Positions 1 to 10,033 of a stretch of DNA of 64,000 bases are shown here, one piece after another (position 1 is the stretch's first letter; every line of letters begins with the position of its first letter). Origin of the DNA: Septoria linicola (lineage: Eukaryota; Ascomycota; Dothideomycetes; Mycosphaerellales; Mycosphaerellaceae); assembly GCA_024114885.1 (NCBI GenBank), contig CP099420.1, forward strand, positions 3,100,001 to 3,164,000. The letters run 5' to 3'. The notes under the pieces were generated by a model that made no database searches, was not told the origin of the DNA, and was given only the letters and a program-made list of their open reading frames with translations. The translations under genes were made by a program, and so were the position numbers.

Positions 1-66
1 GGAGAGGACGAGGTGAATGAAGGCCTGATGGAGCTTGTGCAGTCGCCTGTCTATGGATCCAGGTGA
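1..66 (+). CDS. C-terminal end of an unidentified protein, cut by the left window edge
   Basis: The first 63 bases read as 21 sense codons in one frame (ending in Tyr-Gly-Ser-Arg) and close with TGA at 64-66. The stretch has an acidic beginning and a codon pattern like the neighbouring genes, and no other frame is as plausible. The rest of the gene lies outside the window. The family cannot be recognised from so few residues; it could also be chance reading-frame openness. Confidence 0.45.
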   Translation, partial: GEDEVNEGLMELVQSPVYGSR

Positions 67-551
67 ACGGCGCTGTCCACCAAATTGGCGGCGCAGACCT
101 TCGTTGCATCCATGAGCCGCGTCCAACGAGTTATTCGTCGGAACTCATCAATGTGAAAGTGGCTCCAGCGGCTGGGACGGGCAGGAGATGGGGGTTGCAT
201 GAAAAGAGGACTATGTACAGTCTCAGCAACACAACTGCAATTCACTGCTCATTGCATTTCATCCGGGTCCATGTAGATCATTCAGCTAACTCGTTCACTA
301 TTTGGACCTTGCCAGAAGTGTCGCACTTTCTACCCGCAAGCACATGCGGGCTCTCGCGCCTGCTTTCCCTGCAGGTTGCCATGCAAACGCGCCACGTCAA
401 ATCGCAAACGCAGCACGTTTGTCATCATTCATCTAATTGTTACTACATTTTACCAGTACTCATGAGCACAAATATGTATGATAGAGCACAGCGCGGCCTC
501 AATCGAGCAGTGCAGGCTCTCGTTATTCAATTCAGGAAGGTTGCTTCGAAG
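67..551. other. Intergenic region upstream of the F-box gene
   Basis: No convincing gene. An in-frame ATG at 462 could extend the F-box protein by 30 residues, but the stretch upstream of 552 does not look coding. It probably holds the promoter and 5' leader of the F-box gene. Confidence 0.5.
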
Positions 552-1652
552 ATGTCGACCGCACCGACAAGCACAGCGAAGGCCAATCTTGGCAATCTGG
601 CCGCTGAGATACATATCGCTATTGCGGACAACCTCGATGGAACCTCGCTGTTACATTTACGCTTAGTATGCCGAGCGCTCGCCAAGGATACCACAGATGT
701 CTTTGCGAAACGCTCCTTCTCAGTCATGAAGTGCGACAACACCCGTCTTCAGTCCCTCCTCAGGCTCCAGAACGTGTGCCAGGTCCCGTACTTCTCAAAA
801 CACATCAAAACCGTCTGCGCGAGACGGGATCCTCGGTACTACGGCGTCTCCAGTCCTGAGCAGCTGGAAGAAGCTAGCAATGTCTTGGTGCACTGCTTCA
901 GATTGCTTGCAGAGGTCGATGCTGGGAAGGCACTCGAGATTCAGGGGTGCGATACCGCACGTGAGACCGACGCTGTCAGCCGCGCTCTGCTGATTTCGGG
1001 CCACAAGCTCGATGACATGGCCTTCGACCTTGCGAGGGAAAATAGCGGTCAGGTTCCATTTCGAGCTCTGGAAAGCCGTGAAATCTCAGGCCTTCGTGAC
1101 CTATGGTCAGAGCTCAAGAGTCTGACGGTAAGCTGGGATGCCAAGCCTACTGTCTTCTGTTCACAGGGCTATGCAACTTTCCGGCGCCTACTCGAAAATA
1201 CGGCGCAGCTCGAGAGGTTTGAGCTGGTAGGCTATCGCGCATATAGAGTGCCAGCCTTACCTCCAGTCCAGATGCATCTGAGAACTGGAACACTACGCGT
1301 GTTGCGCCTGGCCAAATTCGAAACTACCAGCGCCGAGCTACTGCGTTGCATCCTGCATTTCCGAAAGACACTGAAAGACCTCAAGCTGAGCTCCTTGACC
1401 ATCAACGAGACCGATGAAAAGGCTTGGCCGAATCTCTTCGAGCAGCTGTGTGATGAGCTCAGCCTCACCCGCTTTGAAGCCGAGTTCCTAGTACGCGATG
1501 GACTGGCAGATCCAATGTTCTACGACTTCTCACTCTCCTGTTCTGTTACATACAGTGGGAGTGTCCAAGAGGTCCGCACGAGACTGAGAGAACTTGCCGA
1601 GACAGGCGTCGAATTGGTGGACACAGACAACGAATCAAACAGATCTTACTGA
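552..1652 (+). CDS. F-box domain protein, possibly frameshifted near its C-terminus
   Basis: Predicted 366-residue protein when started at the ATG at 552. Residues about 13-50 read as an F-box (Leu-rich, with the LVCRALAKDT pattern that follows the first helices), the part that binds Skp1 in SCF ubiquitin ligases. The rest is helical, without obvious LRR or WD repeats, as in many fungal F-box proteins whose substrate is unknown. I chose 552 because the F-box begins 12 residues later; ATG 462 in the same frame is an alternative. Oddity: directly after the stop, the +1 frame from 1651 to 1759 encodes a Trp/Asp-rich tail ending in TGA, which looks like the true C-terminus. The locus may therefore carry a one-base frameshift or an unseen intron. 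Confidence 0.75.
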   Translation: MSTAPTSTAKANLGNLAAEIHIAIADNLDGTSLLHLRLVCRALAKDTTDVFAKRSFSVMKCDNTRLQSLLRLQNVCQVPYFSKHIKTVCARRDPRYYGVSSPEQLEEASNVLVHCFRLLAEVDAGKALEIQGCDTARETDAVSRALLISGHKLDDMAFDLARENSGQVPFRALESREISGLRDLWSELKSLTVSWDAKPTVFCSQGYATFRRLLENTAQLERFELVGYRAYRVPALPPVQMHLRTGTLRVLRLAKFETTSAELLRCILHFRKTLKDLKLSSLTINETDEKAWPNLFEQLCDELSLTRFEAEFLVRDGLADPMFYDFSLSCSVTYSGSVQEVRTRLRELAETGVELVDTDNESNRSY

Positions 1653-1759
1653 CCTGATCTGGTTTGGTATCGAGGGTCAACAGGACCGGTATGGCGATCT
1701 GGATTATGAGTGGGATGACGACGAACATGATGGAACTTGGGAGTCGTGGGATTTTTGAT
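1651..1759 (+). other. Candidate displaced C-terminal tail of the F-box gene (+1 frame)
   Basis: Read from 1651, 35 sense codons encode a Trp-, Asp- and Glu-rich segment (for example YGDLDYEWDDDEHDGTWESW) followed by TGA at 1757-1759. Acidic aromatic tails of this kind are common in fungal F-box proteins. The frame differs by one base from the upstream ORF, which ends at 1650-1652. Inference only. Confidence 0.45.
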
Positions 1760-2423
1760 ACCACTGAAGATGGCGTCTCGCTCGTGAGCACTGAGGAGTT
1801 TTGTCTATTGGTCTCATCAGCCATCGCTGAGAAGATCACACAATGCTGTGAAGTCTGCATCACGGGTGGACAAGTTGGTCAACGCTACACACACGCGACG
1901 GTCGTTAGAAAGTCTTCCCCTTGTTGGTATCAGTTCCGTGCCTTCTGTTATGGAAAGTCAGTCATTTCGCGCGAAGACCCAGCGATGCAGCAGTGAGAGT
2001 AATTAGCAGATGACATCAGCTTCTCAAGATCTCATCTCGCGGCGACCGTTTGGTCTACAGAGCTTCACTTCGTCCTTGCCTCCGTCTCCGACTCAATGCA
2101 ATTTATGACACGCGCTGCTTAATGCGCTTCAAACCCATGTGCTGGCCATTCGCAGAAGTCTGGCTCGAAGATCCGCCGCAGCCGCCTCGCAAACGACGAA
2201 CTCGAACGACGACGATTGAACGAAAAGTGCTGATGAACCGTGCTCAACCAGTAAGTCGTGTGCCTTCCGCATTTTATCGGTCGCCACCTCACTTCAACTT
2301 TTGAGCCATCCCTCAATGCATTGCACCACCAACGATCGCATTGCAAAACAACTCCAACAACTCCTCCCTCTTCCACCTCAACCAGTCATCCGACACCGCC
2401 GACATCACAGTACTTCCGTCATC
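1760..2423. other. Intergenic region between the F-box and Pro/Tyr-rich genes
   Basis: No supportable gene. Short ORFs on both strands lack family features. The distal part is probably the promoter and leader of the gene starting at 2424; an in-frame ATG at 2316 could add 36 residues to that protein. Confidence 0.5.
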
Positions 2424-3158
2424 ATGTCCACCACCGGCGACAGCGACTACGAGCACTGGCCGTCTGACAAGAAGCACTACACCCAGCCAGCCAAGTCCGC
2501 CGCTGGTTACGACGCCAACAATGGCTACCACTCTCACGCGTACCTCGTTCCGAAGCAGAAGTCTGCTTCTCCAGCACCCCGAGCTGACTCGAAGTCCCCT
2601 CAACCACAAGTCATCCCTTACCCGCAGCCAGTCTATTATGGCTATCCACCAGCTCACCCAGGCGCGCAGCAGCAGTTCTACTCGCACCCAGTGCCAGTCT
2701 ACAACGCTCCACAGGGCTACTACCCGCCATACGCCATGCCAGCCCCTGCTCCAGCTCCAACTCCGGCGGCCATTCCAGCTGCCAACGTGCACTACTACTG
2801 GCCAGCTGCGGAGACTCCGAAAGCAGAAGAGCCTGCTCCCAAGGCAAACGCCTGGATCGGCCGCACCAAAGCTCAGGTCGAGGAGGACAACATGAAGCTC
2901 GCCAAGGCCGAGAACGTCTACGCGCCACGAGAGTTCGTTCCGAAGATGGACGACGATCAGATGTGCTGGGTCGTCGAGCTTGACAAGACCAACACGCTTC
3001 GGTATGACTTTGTTTCTTCATAGGATTTGTGACAAATTAGCGAGCTAATGATGTTCAGCATGTTCCGCGAGGCAAAGGAGTTGACCGGCTATTGGAAGGA
3101 AGATCCTCGCTTCCCGAAGTCGTTCTACTTCATCCGCACCGAAGAGAAGGAGGGTTGA
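2424..3158 (+). CDS. Hypothetical Pro/Tyr/Ala-rich protein
   Basis: Exons 2424-3001 and 3059-3158, 225 residues. The intron 3002-3058 has GTATGA at its 5' end, a CTAAT branch site and a TTCAG acceptor; splicing restores the frame and gives the C-terminus ending in RTEEKEG. Residues 60-125 are low-complexity, rich in Pro, Tyr, Gln and Ala, like disordered adhesive or RNA-binding tracts. The C-terminal 70 residues (WIGRTKAQVEEDNMKLAKAE, then a Trp-, Phe- and charge-rich block) look folded. No signal peptide or membrane segment is visible. I do not recognise the family. An in-frame ATG at 2316 is an alternative start. Confidence 0.8.
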
Positions 3159-3737
3159 GGCCTCGTTTTGTGGGTCATTGCTGCTGCCTAGGCGGCACAA
3201 TCGTTTCTTGGGTGCTTTGAAGGGTGATTGGAGAGAAATACGATGCGGCCACGTTTGGGACAGCAGCTTCAAGCTGCATCAATGACACGTGCCGGATGCT
3301 ACGAGAGATATATGTCACATGCGTCAGGCCAGCGGCATAGTGTGACTGTAACGTGCAGTGCTGCCGCGCGCATGCATTCGATGTGACCACAGGGTTAGGA
3401 GACAGTCCCTTTTCGATGAGTGTTCTCTTCTGGAAACTTGCTGACCATCCTACGGTCTTCCATATCCTGCTCTTGGTCGAAACATCACCTCGATCTCTCG
3501 AGTCTCACAATGCCTTTCGACACAAATCTGCGCAACACTTGCATTTTCCTCGCCATTTTCATACTCGCCTTCTTCCCCAACTTCTTTCAGCTGCTCCTTC
3601 TACCATTAACCTATCCGCTTGGCATCTTTGTTGGTGACTTCTCGGCAACTCCAGTACTCAAGCTACCCACCTGCAACTGCTGCCCACCAGCATCTTGTCA
3701 AACTGCTCAAGCTCTCACATCACCAGCAACCACCACC
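3159..3737. other. Region upstream of the YjbQ-like gene
   Basis: Contains an in-frame ATG at 3510 that would extend the downstream protein by 76 residues including a strongly hydrophobic stretch; otherwise pyrimidine-rich leader. No independent gene seen. Confidence 0.45.
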
Positions 3738-4181
3738 ATGTCGTGGACACAAAAGACCTTTACACTCCCCTCGCAGTCTCGCGGTTCATACCTCATTACC
3801 GACACAATCCTCAAAGAAATTCCCGAAGTAAAGTCCTACAAAGTCGGCCTCCTCCACCTTTTCATCCAGCACACCTCCTGCGCACTCTCACTAAATGAGA
3901 ACTGGGACGAAGATGTGCGCGCAGACATGTCCGACGCGCTAGACCGCATCGCGCCTCAAGATCGCAAAGGGCAGCTCTACAGGCACAGCTGCGAGGGACC
4001 AGACGACATGCCAGCACATATCAAGAGCGCGTTGGTGGGCGCCAGTGTCAGTGTGCCGATCAGCGAGGGAAGACTAGCGACGGGGACGTGGCAGGGAATC
4101 TGGTATTTGGAGTTCAGAGAGAGCAAGATGAAGAGAAAGGTTGTTGCTACGCTGCAGGGCGAGAGGTATGAGGGGAAGTGA
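3738..4181 (+). CDS. YjbQ/UPF0047 family protein (TIGR00149, 'secondary thiamine-phosphate synthase enzyme')
   Basis: A 147-residue protein without introns. Family hallmarks are present: an N-terminal beta-rich half, the LFIQHTSCALSLNENWDEDV block near residues 35-55, and the C-terminal G-TWQGIWYLEFRE signature, which carry the conserved His, Ser, Asn and Glu residues of the family. Length matches the usual ~140 residues. Bacterial members can replace thiamine-phosphate synthase weakly; the physiological role in fungi is unknown. Start 3738 is chosen because the conserved domain begins there and the context is CACCATG. An in-frame ATG at 3510 would add 76 residues with a hydrophobic segment. 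Confidence 0.9.
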   Translation: MSWTQKTFTLPSQSRGSYLITDTILKEIPEVKSYKVGLLHLFIQHTSCALSLNENWDEDVRADMSDALDRIAPQDRKGQLYRHSCEGPDDMPAHIKSALVGASVSVPISEGRLATGTWQGIWYLEFRESKMKRKVVATLQGERYEGK

Positions 4182-4714
4182 CTCGACACTCAATTTGGAG
4201 GACGGACAGAGCGACTGTGAAAGCGCGAAGGTGAGGCTCAGTGTCATGATCATACGCATGAATGAAGTATGGCAACCGATACTTTAAGGCGCTTTGGTCG
4301 AGTCTTTCATACAGAGACACGCCATGTGCTTACTAGAGTTTGACAACGCTGTCAATTACTCAAAGCGACTCTCGGTCTCATTCCCGTGCTCGGCTCAATT
4401 CACATAACCAGCAGCGATATCTCCCATCGAACTGTCCCATGCCGAACTCGACCTTCGAACGCTGTGAAGCACGGCACACTACCCTTCGGCGGGCTTGAAC
4501 GATATGCATAAGACCCATCTTGAATCGAAGTTGACAATTTAAGTCATTGACATATCGAAATCTGCGGGAGCAACAGGCGAGCAAAGTATCATCGTAAAAG
4601 TTGGCCGGTCAGCATCGCCGAACAGCGGCCTTGAGGTCCGAGACCGGGCTTTCAGCAGATAACGATAGTGGTTACGGACAGAATAAAAGTCAGCATTATG
4701 TCCAAAACCACAAC
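4182..4714. other. Intergenic region
   Basis: No convincing gene on either strand; likely terminator of the YjbQ-like gene and promoter of the reductase gene. Confidence 0.5.
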
Positions 4715-5765
4715 ATGCCTGCTAATATCTTGGTTTTTGGTACTGGAGGCGTGGGCTGTGTCTATGCTACAATACTAGAGAAAGGCGGCGCCAGAGTGAC
4801 AACCGTGAGCCCGATCACGACCAGAGATTGTGCTGAGCGAAAGCTGATCGAGTGTGTAGGTCTGCCGATCTAACTATGATGCCGTCAAGGAGAAGGGCAT
4901 TTGGATGAGATCAGCCAAATGGGGTCATGTTCGAACCTACCCAAATGTTGTCAAGACTTGCTCTGAAGCACAAGAATTATACGGACCTTTCGACTACATC
5001 GTGGTGGCATCAAAGGCTTTTCCTGGCACAGAAGACCTAATAGCGAAAGCTGTAACTCCGGGCAAGACAACTATAGTCCTTGCTCAAAACGGCATTGCGA
5101 TTGAAGAGGCCTATGCAAACCAGTTCCCGTCAAACACAATAATTTCCGGTGTAGTCTATCTGCCAACAACTCAAGTCTCGCCAGGCGTTGTCGAGCATGG
5201 CACACTACTGGAACAGTTCGAAATCGGCACCTACCCTGCCTCTGCTAGCCCATCATTCCAAGCCCAAGTGCAGCGCCTCTCAGACATATTCGCCGCCTTT
5301 GGCGCCAAAGCACCCGTACATGCCGACATTCAACCCCGTCGCTGGATCAAACTCGCCGTCAATGCGTCCTTCAACCCAATGACAGCTCTGACGCTCTGCG
5401 ATGACGGAAACCTCCTCCGGTCTTCACCAATGGCGATTTCGGTAGCCCGAGACGTGATGCGAGAAGTCGGCAGATTAGCCACAGCAGCAGGGTACCCAGA
5501 CATCATCACCGAAGACGAAATCGAGTACCACATGGCGAGGCACGCCGGCAGGATAGAGACAGGTGGCAAAGAACCAAGTATGTTGGTCGATGTCAGACAT
5601 GAAAGGCAGATTGAAGTGGAAGCTATCCTGGGGAACGCAGTACGAAAAGCAGAAGAGCTCAAGGTGGATGTGCCGTATTTGAGGATGCTGTATGTTTTGG
5701 CAAAAGGGAGAGATTTTGCGATTGCCCGGAATGAGGAGTGGAAACCGATTGTGACGATTCAGTGA
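4715..5765 (+). CDS. 2-dehydropantoate 2-reductase family protein (ApbA/PanE-like)
   Basis: Exons 4715-4804 and 4860-5765, 331 residues. The 55-nt intron (GTGAGC..TGTAG) splits the Rossmann fold just after its second strand; splicing yields VTT-VCRSNYDAV, the normal ApbA sequence. The NADPH-binding motif GTGGVG lies at residues 9-14, followed by the VVASKAFPG and VLAQNGI blocks. The C-terminal helical domain contains KLAVNASFNPMTAL and ends near SMLVDVRHERQIEVEAILGN, where PanE proteins carry the catalytic Lys, Asn and Ser/Asp positions. Known members reduce ketopantoate to pantoate in coenzyme A synthesis. Fungi carry several paralogues of unknown substrate, so the precise substrate is uncertain. 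Confidence 0.93.
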
Positions 5766-5940
5766 GGACGTCCGATGCTTGTGCAGCAGGGCGGATGCCG
5801 CCCCAAGAAGCCTCATCAGGGCGCCACTGCGATCTGTTTTCCAGCGTCAGTGTCTCTGGTCCTCAAGACCTCAGCTCGAATGCCTTTCCTAGAGATCTAT
5901 TAGCAGGCGCTTCGGCGATAATGCTTTCCTGCACAGCTAC

Positions 5941-6252
5941 TCACGGTATCCTGCGTTCACTCTCAGCAATAACCCTGCGAGCCTCATTCTCCGCTTGCAC
6001 CTTTCGCCGGTCTGCCTCAACCTCCGGGTCCTTCGCTTTGCGCAAGTCCCTCTCGATCCTCTCCACTTGCTTCTCGAGCTTCTTAGCAGCCCTCTGCTTG
6101 ACTGTGTAGTGCTTCAGGCGAAAGTGATCAACTTCATGGAGTGCATGCTGCTTTTTCGGCCACGACTGCTGGATATTCTTGCCAATTAGCTTGAGACCCT
6201 CTGCACTGAACAGTGGTACAGTATCCGGTCCGATCGCGAAGTACATGTGCAT
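5941..6252 (-). CDS. Small charged hypothetical protein
   Basis: An uninterrupted 103-residue ORF starting at ATG 6252 (context CCAACATG). The first 30 residues are mixed; residues about 45-100 are rich in Lys, Arg, Glu and Ala with heptad-like spacing (KKLEKQVERIERDLRKAKD), predicting a long helix or coiled coil. No signal peptide or membrane segment. I do not recognise the family. It lies tail to tail with the reductase gene, 175 bp away. Codon use and composition suggest a real gene, but an undetected upstream exon is possible. Confidence 0.55.
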   Translation of the reverse strand: MHMYFAIGPDTVPLFSAEGLKLIGKNIQQSWPKKQHALHEVDHFRLKHYTVKQRAAKKLEKQVERIERDLRKAKDPEVEADRRKVQAENEARRVIAESERRIP

Positions 6253-6557
6253 GTTGGCTTGATCGTGGTGCTGTTGACTAAATGTTTGCTATGAGCTGTG
6301 CTCGATTCGTCAGGTATGCTTAAAATCGGGTAGATTAGCAAACGACAAGCAGATTGGTCATGTGCACTGCACAGTCATATCGTTTGCGAAGGCAAGTGCG
6401 GACAGGGTTGAGAAAAGGTGAGATCAATTGTGTTCAGTCAGGTACTTTTGTCGTCCTATCGTTCATCTATAGTCTGCGAGCTTCTGCTCTTTGTAATCGT
6501 AGCACCACTTAAAAGCTGTATGTCATAGCCAGAATCGTGCCTTCGTTGTAAAAACAT
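6253..6557. other. Intergenic region
   Basis: No gene seen; lies between the 5' end of the small charged gene and the 3' end of LYS9. Confidence 0.5.
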
Positions 6558-7968
6558 CTAAGCAAGAGTCTTCTCGTGCAGCTGGATGCCGTACTTCTTC
6601 TGCAGCTCAACACGGATAGGCTCGACGAGCTCTGGAGTGACAGGTGCAAGGACACCCTTCTGCTTGATGGTGCCGTCAAGTACAAGCAGCACAGCAACAG
6701 CGCAAGGAACACCGACAAGCTTGGCCATGGCGCTGTAGCCACCGCTACCCTCTGGCTCACCGTACTCGGCGAGAGTAGATGTGCGGATCTCCTTCTTGCC
6801 ATCTTGCCATGTGATCTCGAACTTGTGCTGAAGCATGACAAAGTCACGCTCGCCCTCGGTGTACTGCTGCTTCTTCTCGAGAGTGGCGCAGAGGACATCG
6901 AGAGGAGTGCCGCGAGGCTCGATCTTGTCGTCGCTGAACAGGCCGTACCATCGCAGACCGGCGAGAATGCGGTCCTTGGCGTCGTCGTCGGAGAACTTAG
7001 TCTTGGAACTGACAGCCCACTCAAGGTCCTTCACGTCGTGGCTGCTTGAGCCAACGATCTTGGCGAAAGCCTCCTTCCAGGCAATTGGCTGCTTGAGGTA
7101 GTCCTGTTGTTCCTCGCTGAGGAGACCAAGATCACGGAATGTCTGAACGATAGATGGGTTGCCCTGTATGGATGTTAGTGATTACCAAAGGATGAGTAGT
7201 TGACGCAGACACATGTCTTACCTGGTATCGGAGTGTGCCACGGATGAGCGTCTCGGCCTCTGGAATGTCGTATCTCTGTCTGTAAGGAGTGCTATCACGG
7301 TTAGGGTATGCCTCGAATGCGTATCCTGGGTAGATGAAGTATGGCTTGGCAGATCTCATCAGATCCTTGCCCTGAATCTCGGCCTTCTTGTTGTCCTGGT
7401 AGAAGGTAGCAGTGTTACGGGCAGCGAGGAGCACACCACGAGGCGACCACGAGAACTTGTAGCCAAGAGGATTATCAGAGTTCTCTGGCGCTGGCAGACC
7501 GCCACAGTACGACCAGAAACCAGTGATCTTGCCACCAGCCTTGTGCACCTCGTCAATGGTCTTGACGGCGTACAAGTGGTCGAGACCTGGGTCAAGGCCG
7601 ATCTCGTTGAAGACTGTGATGCCAGCATCCTTGGCCTGCTGGTCAAGCTCCTGCATGGCTGGAGAGACATATGAAGTGGTGACCACATGCTTCTTCACAG
7701 CGATGGCAGCCTTGATGACCAAAGCGTGGAAGGTGTATGGGATCAGAGAGATGACCAAGTCGTTCTTGGCGATCTCTGCCTCCAATGCCTTGCTGTCGTT
7801 GACATCGAGCGAGATGGCACTGGCGTGCTTAAGGTCACCAGCAAGTAGCTTCTTCGCGCTGTCCAGAGTACGGCAGGCAACGGTGACCTGAACACCAGCC
7901 TTGTCGAGCTCGACCAGCGTTGGACGAACGACGAAACCCGCTCCGAGGAGCAGTACCTTTCTGTCCAT
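6558..7968 (-). CDS. LYS9: Saccharopine dehydrogenase (NADP+, L-glutamate-forming), saccharopine reductase
   Basis: Coding exons on the minus strand are 7968-7222 and 7163-6558, 450 residues, the usual length for fungal LYS9. The 58-nt intron 7164-7221 (GTAAGA..TACAG) joins RYQ to GNPSIVQ. The N-terminus MDRKVLLLGAGFV is the Rossmann NADP-binding motif. The middle contains NEIGLDPGLDHLYA and SYCGGLPAPENSDNPLGYKF, the saccharopine-binding domain signatures. It makes saccharopine from alpha-aminoadipate semialdehyde and glutamate, the penultimate step of the fungal alpha-aminoadipate lysine pathway. Start 7968 matches the family N-terminus; ATG-containing sequence further upstream would add about 20 unconserved residues. 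Confidence 0.97.
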
Positions 7969-8499
7969 GATGTTAGCTGGTTGTGTGAGAGGATGGTGCC
8001 ATGCCATGCGTGGGCTGTACCAACTCATATCAACCCCACAGCTGGTTTTGGTGGGAGTTGAAGAATTGATGGTGGGGTGAACAACTCACTGTGTCATGAT
8101 TGCAATTCTCAATGTGTCACAAATCGAGATGTTGAGACAGCTGCCTTTCTCATCAATGGCGAGCGAGTCAAACACCGTCCCTCACAATTTTCCCTGTCCC
8201 TCACTTCCGTCATCCCGTGATCGGAGTGTCGACGACAAACAAGCATTCGGCGAAGGTTGAATCCGCTGCACGCGCAAGGACCCCCTCACGCGCCACAGAC
8301 GACGATCACTGCAGGTAAGTTAGCGCTGCACTTGCACGAACGCGTTCGGTTTGTGCTCAAGAAAGCCGAGGAAGAGAACCATTCGCCATCTGTCCTTTGC
8401 TGCTTAGTTCTATGTCTACTTATACTTTGTGAGAGCATCACCAGTGCGCGTGCCTGTTCCCATCGCTGTTGATACCGCTGCTACGGACGACAACTCAAC
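7969..8499. other. Head-to-head promoter region, LYS9 and MFS transporter
   Basis: Divergent intergenic region of 531 bp. It contains copies of TGTGTCA/TGTGTCAT near 8090-8120, but no regulator site I can name with confidence. A CAG|GTAAGT-like sequence near 8313-8320 could be a leader-intron donor. Confidence 0.4.
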
Positions 8500-9940
8500 A
8501 TGGGCGATTTCTCACCACAACAGCGGAAGAAGGTGCTGAGAGTACTGATCATCTCCTTGATTTTGGATTTGGTACGTTTACGATTCTCGTCAAGAACGAG
8601 CATGGCAAACTGATAATTTCGCTGAGTAGATCTCGTTCACCTTCATCCTCCCACTGTTTCCCAAACTCCTCGAATTCTACCGCAATGTGGAAACACAGTC
8701 CGACTCCACAGTGTTGTCCAAGGTGCTGTACGGCCTGAACGCGTACAAAAACAGCTTCGAAAAGCCCATCAACGATCGATACGACATTGTACTGCTGGGC
8801 GGCGCATTGGGATCACTCTTCTCGCTCTGCCAGGCCATCGTGTCGCCTGTCATCGGAATCCTGTCTGATCGATATGGCCGCCGAACAGCGCTCTTGTGCT
8901 CCATGTGCGGCAACATCGCGTCTGTCGCGTTGTGGTGCGCTGCCACCGACTTCCGCACCTTCCTGGCGAGTCGCATTGTGGGCGGGCTGAGTGAAGGCAA
9001 CGTCCAGCTCGCTCTTGCTATCGCGACCGACATCTCGACCGACCAAGACCGCGGTAAGACGATGGCTTTAGTGGGAGCCTGCTTCTCCATCGCCTTCACT
9101 TTTGGTCCCGCCCTCGGCGCGTGGCTCTCCACCATCAACAGCGTGGCCGCCAATCCCTTCGCGACCGCTGCCGGCGTGTCCCTCGCTCTGATCGTTACCG
9201 AGACCATCTACCTCTACTACGCCCTCCCCGAAACCCACCACGCCCACCAGCCAAAGCAGAACGGCAGCAAGGCTACGCAGAACAATAATCCCGTCGAAAA
9301 GCACACCCGAACCAACTCCCACCTTTTGCTCAACATGACCCACTTCACCTTCATCCTCTTCTTCTCCGGCATGGAATTCTCCCTGCCCTTCATGACCTAC
9401 GACCTCTTCTCCTACGGCTCTAAACAGTCCGGCAAACTGCTCGGATTCATCGGCCTCGTAGCTTCGATCCTACAGGGCGGCGTGACTCGACGCATGCACC
9501 CTCTACGCGTGGTTCAGATGGGCGTGCTCTCCGCAGCGGCGGCATTCTTCCTGCTCTCGAGAACATCCACTGAGAAAGAGCTATATATTGCGGCATCACT
9601 CCTCGCGGTGACAAGCTCGACAGTCGTGACGGGCTTGAACAGCTTGAGCAGCTTCGAAGCAAGCAGAGATCAAAGAGGGGAGAAGTTGGGCAACCACAGA
9701 AGTTTTGGACAAGCAGGAAGAGCATTGGGTCCTCTGATCTTCTGCTCTCTGTACTGGTGGGCAGGAAGAGACACGGCATACCTGATCGGCGGTTCGGGCA
9801 TGGTTGCCGTGTGTGGACTTGTCTTTGGCGGTCTCAAGGCGCCCAAAGGGCTAGAGGTGAAGAAGCCTGTAAAGGCAGCTAAGGATGCTGTTTCGGCAAA
9901 TGGCTCAGTCAAGGCCAATGGCAGCGCGAAGAAAGCGTGA
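8500..9940 (+). CDS. Major facilitator superfamily transporter (DHA1/TetA-like)
   Basis: Exons 8500-8571 and 8630-9940, 460 residues. The first exon encodes a Lys/Arg-rich start and the beginning of the first membrane helix; the 58-nt intron (GTACGT..GAGTAG) lies inside that helix. MFS motif A is clear (GILSDRYGRRTALL) in the loop between helices 2 and 3, and about 12 hydrophobic segments can be counted, with a hydrophilic centre near residues 240-265. The C-terminus is a Lys/Ala tail. The pattern resembles the tetracycline-resistance-like MFSD10 group; the substrate is unknown. It is head to head with LYS9 and ends 93 bp from the convergent acyltransferase gene. Confidence 0.9.
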
Positions 9941-10033
9941 TGATCCAGACATCCGAGCTGATTTGCACATAGTTGTACAGATTCTTCATATATCAATTGT
10001 ATATTTGTGCCTTTTCTGGCATTCATGCAACGC

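Noticed and set aside
1555..1642. Possible 88-nt intron joining the F-box ORF to the acidic tail
   Set aside because: Phase would fit, but it would delete a plausible coding segment and lacks a good branch site; kept only as an alternative to a frameshift.
1664..1996. 110-codon plus-strand ORF and its 105-codon antisense partner at 1546-1863
   Set aside because: Neither has a recognisable feature, and both overlap the likely F-box tail in other frames.
2313..2792. 159-codon Trp/Val-rich minus-strand ORF
   Set aside because: Mirror of the Pro/Tyr/Ala-rich coding region on the plus strand.
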